A DNA stretch of 34,054 nucleotides from NCBI GenBank assembly GCA_003030745.1, contig PYVG01000012.1, forward strand, positions 1-34,054, written 5' to 3'. The notes under the pieces were generated by a model. That model ran no database searches. It was not told the origin of the DNA and worked only from the letters and a program-made list of their open reading frames with translations. The DNA is from Pseudidiomarina aestuarii. GTDB lineage: Bacteria > Pseudomonadota > Gammaproteobacteria > Enterobacterales > Alteromonadaceae. A program made the position numbers and the translations under genes. This document shows positions 28,296 to 34,054 of this stretch, piece by piece (within the stretch, counting starts at the first letter, position 1; each line of letters starts with the position of its first letter).

Positions 28296-29672
28296 CTACG
28301 CAAACCCAAACAATGGTGGGAATGCAAAGACAACAATAGCAGCCCAAATGGCATATACGGGTATGTAGTTCGTTTGCCAACGTTCAATGGCATTAAACCC
28401 AGTCTCATGGCGCAAAAAGCGTACGTAATGCCATGAATAGCCACTTAAACTTAGCAGCAAAATCAAATTTTCGCCCAGTGCGGCAACACGATTCGGGGTG
28501 TAACCCATATAGAATATTCTGCCTGCAATGGCAATGAGCGCCAGCACATCGACTAATAAAGCCGACACAACCAATGCCAGCAATAGGACATCAAAGTAAC
28601 CCACGGGTTCCCCGGGATCCCGAGAAGATACGGCATAGAGCACTAAACCCAAAACTAAAATGAGTAACAAATCGAGTCCAATGAGCACATCGCGCTGCAC
28701 ATCAAAGCCTTTTCCGGTGGCTAGCATGGTGAACAAGAAAGCAACTAACAGCAGCGTAAAGAGTGGTGTAAACACTCGCGTTAGTACCGGGGCCATATTT
28801 TCAATGGCAGCCTGTTTCGACTCAACCAACCAACCCGCGACAATAATTGCGCCCATAGCGCCAGCTGGCAGAATCCATTCCTGTGCGAACCACTCCACGT
28901 CAAACCCAATAAAGCTAAACATGCCAATGGTGAAAGCCGTAAGAACACCGCCACCGAGTGCCATGAGTACATAGTAGATAACAAACTCACCGGAGAAGCG
29001 GATAAAATCCATGCGCCGTGACTGGGTGCGCCACCAATCACCGCTGTACATCACCCCTACCGCAAACCACATAACAATAGGTAAGTGCAGCATTGCCAGA
29101 ATTTCTGTTGAACCTTGTGGCTCAAACGGAAAGCCATTCATTGCCAGCGCTAGCACGGTGACGATACCAGCCATCACCAACAGCCCCTGTTTCCCGAGCT
29201 GGCGCTTCCAAACAAAATACAGCGCTAGAAATGGCAAACAAAATAACGGCAAATTGTGCGCATAAATTGGCGTAGAAGGATCTTCAAATACCACGCCAAA
29301 AGCCGCTGGTAGCTTAAAAGCTATAGAAGCACAAACCGCAAGCAGCAGCACGACCGCCAGCTCCAGATTGAACCAACTCGCATCAGCACCTTGTGGCGCT
29401 ATCACTAAATTGCGCCATAAGCGTCCAGAGTGCACCTCGGCATACTCTCGAGAAACCGATTCAATATCGCCAACCCGTTTCACAGCAATCAAAAATGCCT
29501 CGTCATCATCAAGCCCAGAGTTTCCCAAATGTTCTATTTGGCCACGTAAGTGGTCCTCTAGCTCATCAATGTCTTGCGAACTAATGGCGGTTCGTTGCGC
29601 TAAAAAGTTCTTCCACTCGGTAATTTTGTTTTCGAGATCAAAAGCATCAGCTTTAAGCGGGTTGGTAGCCAT
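28296..29672 (-). CDS. Multi-pass membrane protein with permease prefix domain
   Basis: From ATG 29672 (GGGAG eight bases upstream) the protein is 458 residues. Residues 15-75 contain the DELEDHLRGQIEHL stretch and DDEAFLIAVKRVGD, the 'permease prefix domain 1' usually found in genes beside PadR regulators. The rest has about ten hydrophobic helices (DUF4153-like in style, not certain). A GTG at 29681 is in frame but would overlap the ribosome site. Its start lies 20 bases inside the PadR gene, so both are coupled. Likely a membrane protein controlled by the adjacent PadR; substrate unknown. Confidence 0.85.
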   Translation of the reverse strand: MATNPLKADAFDLENKITEWKNFLAQRTAISSQDIDELEDHLRGQIEHLGNSGLDDDEAFLIAVKRVGDIESVSREYAEVHSGRLWRNLVIAPQGADASWFNLELAVVLLLAVCASIAFKLPAAFGVVFEDPSTPIYAHNLPLFCLPFLALYFVWKRQLGKQGLLVMAGIVTVLALAMNGFPFEPQGSTEILAMLHLPIVMWFAVGVMYSGDWWRTQSRRMDFIRFSGEFVIYYVLMALGGGVLTAFTIGMFSFIGFDVEWFAQEWILPAGAMGAIIVAGWLVESKQAAIENMAPVLTRVFTPLFTLLLVAFLFTMLATGKGFDVQRDVLIGLDLLLILVLGLVLYAVSSRDPGEPVGYFDVLLLALVVSALLVDVLALIAIAGRIFYMGYTPNRVAALGENLILLLSLSGYSWHYVRFLRHETGFNAIERWQTNYIPVYAIWAAIVVFAFPPLFGFA

Positions 29673-30027
29673 GATCTTCACTCCCTTGCATCTTCTCGTT
29701 AAATTCTTTCCACACCTTATTCAGCGCTTCATTTACTAGTTCCCATTGCTGGCGCTGTTCAACAATGACCTGCTTTCCCGCCGGCGTGATGGCGTAGTAT
29801 TTGCGCTTACGACCGGTGTCAGCCACACGCCACAATGAGCGCAAATAGCCTTGATGCTCAAGCCGATGCAAGAGCGGATACATCATCCCATCGGTCCAAG
29901 TTAGCGCGCCGCCGGATAGATCCTCGACCCGCTTTACAATCTCGTACCCATAGGTCTCGCCCTCAGCAATAATGGCTAACACCAGAGGCGTCGAGGAAGC
30001 AGCCATTAAGTCTTTCGATAGATTCAT
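29653..30027 (-). CDS. PadR-family transcriptional regulator
   Basis: The 124-residue protein is a winged-helix PadR repressor: TPLVLAIIAEGETYGYEIVK (about 13-32), then GGALTWTDGMMYPLLHRLE (39-57) and GYLRSLWRVADTGRKRKYYAIT, with the family's YG-EI, YP-L-RLE and R-YY--T pattern. A coiled C-terminal helix follows. Its gene overlaps the membrane-protein gene downstream by 20 bases. PadR regulators bind ATGT-ACAT dyads near their own start, and such a site is present at 30033-30083 (see that entry). Confidence 0.93.
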   Translation of the reverse strand: MNLSKDLMAASSTPLVLAIIAEGETYGYEIVKRVEDLSGGALTWTDGMMYPLLHRLEHQGYLRSLWRVADTGRKRKYYAITPAGKQVIVEQRQQWELVNEALNKVWKEFNEKMQGSEDHGYQPA

Positions 30028-30032
30028 AGTTT

Positions 30033-30083
30033 ATACCTAGCACTGTTATGTATAGAGGAAGTATACATTGTAGTTCTAGGTAT
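30033..30083. promoter_or_regulatory. Nested dyad, likely PadR operator
   Basis: The inner arms are ATGTATA (30048-30054) and TATACAT (30062-30068). The outer arms are ATACCTAG (30033-30040) and CTAGGTAT (30076-30083). Both pairs are perfect and share the same centre (30058), giving a 51-base concentric dyad. ATGT...ACAT matches the half-sites reported for PadR proteins. It starts 6 bases from the PadR ATG and lies upstream of the rightward gene at 30160 too, so it may control both. Confidence 0.7.
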
Positions 30084-30119
30084 GCAAGTGGGATTATGTG
30101 ATTTGTGTGCTAAGTTAAG

Positions 30120-30143
30120 AGTGAACAGTGAATAGTGAACAGT
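30120..30143. repeat. Short direct repeat before the secreted-protein gene
   Basis: AGTGAACAGT occurs at 30120-30129 and again at 30134-30143, phased by 14 bases, with a related GTGAATAGT between. It ends 16 bases before the ATG at 30160. It may be a regulator site or a simple sequence; no function can be assigned. Confidence 0.5.
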
Positions 30144-30159
30144 AAAAAAGGAGAGTTTT

Positions 30160-30798
30160 ATGTTACGGAAAATGGGGATGCTTCTAGCGGGCTTAGCTCT
30201 AGGAGCTGCGGTTAATGCCGAAGAGCTTCGCGAAATTGAATATGAGGCAATGTATGAACAATTCGTTGAGAAGGCAGAGCAAAGAAAATACATAAAAGCC
30301 CGTCCTGGATTTGCACTGCGGGATACTGAACTTGACCTTACAACGTTAAAAGTGGTTGTTCAGACCCCTAAGGGTGAGCGCATTGATGTAGAAATTGAAC
30401 CAGAGTTTGGAGCCTCTAATTTTCCGATTGATGAGGCCTTAATCGGTAGTAAGGTGTTAACCAATGCGCCATCTGGAACATTAGGATTCAAAGTCGTTCT
30501 TCAACTCCAGCTTGAATTAGCCGAAACTTGGCAGCGAGACGATGTGGTCGGTAGTATCAAAGAGTTCCAAAGCACTCGAGAACAACTTAGCTTTTTTGCT
30601 CGATTATTAGCCCCGGATTTAGAGGGTTTTATTGTGATTTTTGATAATGACGAATCTCCTTCTGCAACCTTTTCTGGACAAACAATCGAGGGGAAAGATT
30701 CACAGTTACTCATTCCAATCGACTCGGTGCGCGATGGGGATTTTTCAGAAATTACGTTTTCGTCGGTTCCAAGCGAAATTTATTTCTACCAAAATTAA
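30160..30798 (+). CDS. Hypothetical secreted protein
   Basis: The 212-residue protein begins with a signal peptide (MLRKMGMLLAGLALGAAVNA, cut after Ala20), so it is exported, probably to the periplasm. The rest is beta-rich and acidic (for example LKVVVQTPKGERIDVEIEPE, 47-66, and the C-terminal DFSEITFSSVPSEIYFYQN); no family is recognised. A strong AAGGAGAG (30148-30155) precedes the ATG. It is divergent from the PadR gene, with the nested dyad and a direct repeat in the shared 132-base region, so it may be under PadR control (inference). Confidence 0.75.
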   Translation: MLRKMGMLLAGLALGAAVNAEELREIEYEAMYEQFVEKAEQRKYIKARPGFALRDTELDLTTLKVVVQTPKGERIDVEIEPEFGASNFPIDEALIGSKVLTNAPSGTLGFKVVLQLQLELAETWQRDDVVGSIKEFQSTREQLSFFARLLAPDLEGFIVIFDNDESPSATFSGQTIEGKDSQLLIPIDSVRDGDFSEITFSSVPSEIYFYQN

Positions 30799-30825
30799 AA
30801 ACCGGATGACGGGTTGGAGTCGGGA

Positions 30826-30850
30826 GCGTGACGGCATAAAGTCGTCACGC
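30826..30850. repeat. Inverted repeat between two genes
   Basis: GCGTGACG (30826-30833) and CGTCACGC (30843-30850) are perfect arms around a 9-base loop, between the secreted-protein gene and the HTH-DUF805 gene, 55 bases before the latter. No T-run follows, so it is not a normal intrinsic terminator; it might be an operator for the HTH protein (inference). Confidence 0.5.
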
Positions 30851-30905
30851 GTAGTGCTGGTTTGGCATAAGATAAGTCCAGTTGGGGATAATTGAGAACA
30901 CGTAG

Positions 30906-31427
30906 ATGAGACTAGACGGCGACAAGATTAAACAACTCCGGATCGCGAAAGGTTGGTCGCAAGAGCAACTGAGCGAGGCGAGCGGATTAAACCTGCGGAC
31001 AATTCAGCGTTTGGAAAAAGGTGGTGTGGCAGCACTGGAGTCGGGCCGAGCGTTGGCGGCGGTATTCGAAGTGGAGTTGTCTGCGCTAATAGTGGATGCG
31101 GAGCAAGCGGCCAGACCAGCGACCTTTCGCGAGGCTATTGAGCATTGCTTTATTAACTATGCCGAGTTTTATGGTACCAGCCGCCGGTCACAGTATTGGT
31201 GGTTCTTCCTTTTCGTTTTGATAACCGTAGGCGTGGCGGATTTGATGAACGTGGTGCTAGCGAGCGTGGTTACTTTATTGCTGGCGCTGCCATTGTTAGC
31301 AGTGGGAACGAGGCGTTTGCGCGATGGTGGTCATAGCCCGTGGTGGCAGTTGTTATTAATTGTGCCGTTTGGGCAAGTTGTCGTGTTGATTCTATACGCG
31401 ATGCCAACACTCGAAGAGCGCCCATAA
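30906..31427 (+). CDS. HTH-DUF805 fusion membrane protein
   Basis: The 173-residue protein joins an N-terminal Xre-type helix-turn-helix (about residues 8-38, IKQLRIAKGWSQEQLSEASG and TIQRLEKG) with a C-terminal DUF805 membrane domain (about 77-166). That domain is recognised by RSQYWWFFLF (94-103) and VGTRRLRDGGHSPWW (133-147). DUF805 proteins are inner-membrane proteins of unknown role. A DNA-binding domain fused to it suggests a membrane-tethered regulator (inference). The ribosome site is unclear. The dyad at 30826-30850 lies upstream. Confidence 0.88.
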   Translation: MRLDGDKIKQLRIAKGWSQEQLSEASGLNLRTIQRLEKGGVAALESGRALAAVFEVELSALIVDAEQAARPATFREAIEHCFINYAEFYGTSRRSQYWWFFLFVLITVGVADLMNVVLASVVTLLLALPLLAVGTRRLRDGGHSPWWQLLLIVPFGQVVVLILYAMPTLEERP

Positions 31428-31448
31428 AAAAGCCCGCCGAAGCGGGCT
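31425..31448 (-). terminator. Rho-independent terminator for the BON-domain gene
   Basis: AGCCCGC (31431-31437) and GCGGGCT (31442-31448) form a 7-base stem with a CGAA loop. The run of six As at 31425-31430 reads as a T-tract on the minus strand, so it terminates the leftward lipoprotein gene. It begins at the very end of the HTH-DUF805 gene. Confidence 0.88.
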
Positions 31449-31462
31449 CCCAGGGAGAACTC

Positions 31463-31864
31463 TTAGTTTCGAACTTCTATGTCGTTTGACACTGACTCGA
31501 CGCCTTCAATGCCTTCAGCCAATTGCTCGGCTAAATCACGTTCGGCATCAGTAGCAACGACACCGCTCAGGACAACATTACCGTTGATGGTTTCAACGTT
31601 AATATCCATCGCGCTAACTTGCTCTGCTTCAGCAAGTGCGGTTTTGATGCGTGCAGTAATGGCTGCATCACTCAGGTAATCACCAGCTTCATCAACAGTT
31701 CCGCGAGCGTATTCAGCAGCAGCTTTACCTGCTTCTTCCATTTTTTCAGCGGCATCATTGGTAGTATCTTGCACGCGTTGCGAGTCTTCCTCACTGCAAC
31801 CGGCTAGTGCCAATGACGACAAAGTAACAACAGTGGCTAGGCTAATCACTTTGAAAATTTGCAT
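31463..31864 (-). CDS. BON-domain lipoprotein
   Basis: The 133-residue protein has a lipoprotein signal with the lipobox LALAGC (residues 18-23), so Cys23 should be lipidated. A polar helical linker follows (NDAAEKMEEAGKAAAEYARG, about 36-55), then one BON domain (about 66-131) with ITARIKTALAEAEQVSAMDI and GNVVLSGVVATDAERDLAEQ. BON domains bind phospholipid and often protect the envelope (OsmY/YraP type). OsmY has two BON domains, this has one. A strong AGGAGG precedes the ATG. A terminator follows the gene. Confidence 0.93.
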   Translation of the reverse strand: MQIFKVISLATVVTLSSLALAGCSEEDSQRVQDTTNDAAEKMEEAGKAAAEYARGTVDEAGDYLSDAAITARIKTALAEAEQVSAMDINVETINGNVVLSGVVATDAERDLAEQLAEGIEGVESVSNDIEVRN

Positions 31865-31943
31865 AAAAACCTCCTATGGTTTTTGCGTGATGATCAGTTG
31901 ATTCACCTTCAGTATAGACAATGACATTGAGCCTGCTGCATGT

Positions 31944-32897
31944 TTACTCGATCTTTGCGCTCGCTAAATCAATAAGATAGTCAGCCAGAGCGCCCATACC
32001 CGTGCGCTCACCACCTGCACGCTGTTCTGCACCACTGTTGTAGTTGGTGTTGGTATTCACATCGTAAACCATGAGCTCACCGTTTTCGCTCTCGATGAAT
32101 TCAATTCCAGCCACGTCAACCTGAGCCTGCTCTAAAAAGCCCTGCAGTTTACGAATAATGTCATGCTCATTGTAACGGTCAGTCAATGTGAACTTGTACT
32201 CATTGGCAGCTGGCTCCTCAGTTGCGGGACAAAACGCATCACCAATATCACAAACATCGGCAGGACATAGCTCGAAGCCATCTTCGGTATTCACTTGCAC
32301 CGTGTACACAAAGCGCCGACCTACAAATTCTGCACGCGTAATGTAAGGCGCCTGTGGCCGCACGTAGGCTTGCAGCAACCAAATACCATCGAGCGGCTCC
32401 GCATAGGCATCGCTACCAACGAATTGTTCTAGTGCAGCAACCGAGTCATAGCGTGCTACGCCGAGCCCTTTGCCGCCACGGTTTGGTTTCAGAATAAGTG
32501 GCCATTGATCAAACGCAACAGCTGCTGCAACAAGTTGTTCGCGGCCCACTACTGCCCGAGTCGCGGGAACATGCAGTCCAGCCGCTTCTAAAGCACGATA
32601 CTGAGACAGTTTGCAGGTTTCGAGTGCCAAGGCAGGCGTCCCATTGACCACTGTTCGGTTATTTTTCTCGAGCCAGGTTAGTGCCATGCGGGTTAGTTCG
32701 GGAGCGAATCGGTGCCCGCGAGTATGCGACGACGCACTCATGCGGTTGTAATACACCGCATCATCAGGAACGCTGTCGTAAGGCACGACACCCGTATCTA
32801 AAAACCATTCTGTGGCTTCCACGCCGCGTGCTTTAAACGCCGCATGCAGAGGCACAACCCATTCTTCATTTTCATGCATGATCACAATTGAACGCAT
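31944..32897 (-). CDS. RimK-like ATP-grasp ligase
   Basis: From ATG 32897 (GGAG nine bases upstream) the protein is 317 residues. The open frame runs to a TTG at 32918, but that precedes the ribosome site. It shows ATP-grasp features: LILKPNRGGKGLGVARY (about 134-150), the central strands, and the Mg-binding end region GIEFIESENGELMVYDVNTNTNYN. RimK-like enzymes ligate amino acids to carboxyl groups (glutamyl or related substrates). The exact substrate here is unknown. It is divergent from the oxidoreductase gene at 33061. Confidence 0.87.
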   Translation of the reverse strand: MRSIVIMHENEEWVVPLHAAFKARGVEATEWFLDTGVVPYDSVPDDAVYYNRMSASSHTRGHRFAPELTRMALTWLEKNNRTVVNGTPALALETCKLSQYRALEAAGLHVPATRAVVGREQLVAAAVAFDQWPLILKPNRGGKGLGVARYDSVAALEQFVGSDAYAEPLDGIWLLQAYVRPQAPYITRAEFVGRRFVYTVQVNTEDGFELCPADVCDIGDAFCPATEEPAANEYKFTLTDRYNEHDIIRKLQGFLEQAQVDVAGIEFIESENGELMVYDVNTNTNYNSGAEQRAGGERTGMGALADYLIDLASAKIE

Positions 32898-33011
32898 GTG
32901 TTGGTACTCCAAACGCAAACTGATAGATGACTAGTGTAACTTACTGCGTAAAAATCCTATGGATCTTCGCGTTATAAGTTATGAGTGAGATATTTCCTGC
33001 TAAGATAACCA

Positions 33012-33040
33012 CTTCACCGAAATTTCACTGAACCTTCACT
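33012..33040. promoter_or_regulatory. Three direct repeats spaced by 11 bases
   Basis: CTTCACC (33012-33018), TTTCACT (33023-33029) and CTTCACT (33034-33040) are separated by 4-base spacers, so TTCAC recurs at exact 11-base steps (33013, 33024, 33035). Direct repeats with this phasing are how OmpR/PhoB-type response regulators often bind. It ends 20 bases before the ATG at 33061. Regulator identity unknown. Confidence 0.5.
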
Positions 33041-33060
33041 TAACAACAAAGGGCGCAACC

Positions 33061-34054
33061 ATGAAATGGATGATATACGGAGCTAATGGCTACACGGGTG
33101 AATTGGTATTGCAATATGCCAAGACGTTAGGCGAGCAGCCGGTGTTAGCGGGCCGTAATCGTGCAGCCATTGAGGCCTTGGCTGAACAACATCAGTTACC
33201 AGCTTGTGTGGTTGATTTAGCCGACACTGCGGGCTTGCAGAAAGCCTTGGCTGAAGTTGACTTGGTTGTTCATTGCGCGGGTCCATTTGATGTCACCGCC
33301 AAGCCGATGATTGAAGCTTGTCTGCAAACCAAAACGCATTACCTCGATATTACCGGTGAGTTGAATGTATTCGAATACGCACACAGCCGGCATGATGATG
33401 CGGTTCGTGCAGGTATTGTGTTGTGTCCAGGTGTCGGTTTCGATGTGATTCCAACCGACTGTGTTGCCGCTCAACTTAAAGAAAAAATGCATGATGCAAC
33501 GCATTTGACGTTGGGCTTTGATTCCGCGTCACGTATGAGCCGAGGCACGGCAAAAACCAGTGCGCGTAAACTCGGTGACGGCGGCGCTCTTCGGAAGGAT
33601 GGCAAGATCACCTCGGTGCCACTGGCCTATCGCACCCGAAAAATTGATTTTGGTGGTGGCGAAAAATTGGCAATGACCATTCCGTGGGGCGATGTTTCGA
33701 CGGCATACCACACCACGGCCATTCCGAATATTGAGGTGTACATTCCAGCCTCACCACGGTTGGTGAAACGTTTGCAGCGCATGAATTGGTTTCGCTGGTT
33801 GTTGCGCATGAAATCAGTCCAGCGCTGGCTCGAGAAGAAAATTGAGCAACAACCTGCAGGTCCTGATCAGAAGCAATTAGAAAATGCGACGACTCATGTT
33901 TGGGGCGAAGCTCGCAATCAAGCTGGCCAAGTCGAGACACTGCGGCTAGAAGTATTGAATGGCTATAAGCTAACTAGTCGCGGAGCCGTTGATGTCGCCA
34001 TGCATGTGCTTGGCAATCAACCTGCCGGCGGATTTTATACACCGTCGAAGCTTT
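33061..34054 (+). CDS. Saccharopine dehydrogenase-like oxidoreductase, partial
   Basis: The gene runs off the window; 331 codons are visible with no stop. It begins MKWMIYGANGYTGELVLQYA with the Rossmann motif GANGYTG (7-13), and continues with VVHCAGPFDVTAKPMIEACL (about 75-94), HYLDITGE (99-106) and the CPGVGFDVIPTDC segment. These are typical of the saccharopine dehydrogenase NADP-binding family, including trans-acting enoyl reductase-like members. Substrate unknown. The ribosome site AAAGGG precedes the ATG (33049-33054). The 11-base-phased repeat array lies upstream. Confidence 0.9.
   Translation, partial: MKWMIYGANGYTGELVLQYAKTLGEQPVLAGRNRAAIEALAEQHQLPACVVDLADTAGLQKALAEVDLVVHCAGPFDVTAKPMIEACLQTKTHYLDITGELNVFEYAHSRHDDAVRAGIVLCPGVGFDVIPTDCVAAQLKEKMHDATHLTLGFDSASRMSRGTAKTSARKLGDGGALRKDGKITSVPLAYRTRKIDFGGGEKLAMTIPWGDVSTAYHTTAIPNIEVYIPASPRLVKRLQRMNWFRWLLRMKSVQRWLEKKIEQQPAGPDQKQLENATTHVWGEARNQAGQVETLRLEVLNGYKLTSRGAVDVAMHVLGNQPAGGFYTPSKL

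Noticed and set aside
30826..30850. Terminator after the secreted-protein gene
   Set aside because: The perfect stem is not followed by a T-run; kept as an inverted repeat only.

Overview
This window looks like the replication-origin region of a marine-type gammaproteobacterium. The order mioC - oriC - mnmG - rsmG - parA - parB - atpIBEFHAGDC - glmU - glmS is typical of Alteromonadales and related orders. The moderate GC content and the later gene content suggest a member near Idiomarina/Pseudidiomarina. That placement is an inference from gene order and protein style, not a database result.

Layout: (1) 1-4872, origin and partition block. It holds the end of mioC, a dense oriC (perfect and near DnaA boxes, TAG trinucleotide array, three GATCT-type 13-mers, 14 GATC sites), mnmG, rsmG, parA and parB. 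(2) 4878-11974, the complete nine-gene F1Fo ATP synthase operon, with a good promoter at the front, a U-rich leader before atpE and a strong terminator at the end. (3) 12045-15273, the glmU-glmS pair for UDP-GlcNAc synthesis and its terminator. (4) 15280-20149, an accessory segment just downstream of glmS, the classical attTn7 neighbourhood. It contains AT-rich unknown genes (one apparently split by an in-frame TAG), an orphan ParD antitoxin with a dead ParE remnant, a lipoprotein with a ClpP-like serine-hydrolase look plus a small membrane protein, a DUF4258/HTH toxin-antitoxin-like pair and an intact parDE pair. (5) 20189-23313, a membrane diguanylate cyclase, then RidA, SnoaL-like and YnfA genes, and a higBA module. 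(6) 23334-27035, three related genes for an anchored, degenerate-ankyrin-like protein family, interrupted by a SOUL haem-binding protein gene and a 20-bp tandem repeat. (7) 27178-34054, a GAF-GGDEF diguanylate cyclase, a PadR regulator with a permease-prefix membrane protein and a striking nested dyad operator, a secreted unknown protein, an HTH-DUF805 fusion, a BON-domain lipoprotein, a RimK-like ATP-grasp ligase, and a partial saccharopine-dehydrogenase-like oxidoreductase preceded by an 11-bp-phased direct repeat array.

The best candidates for something undescribed are the tandem paralogue family around the SOUL gene (23334-27035), the parD/parE decay next to glmS, and the regulatory arrays at 30033-30083 and 33012-33040. 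No CRISPR array, tRNA, rRNA or transposase gene was seen.
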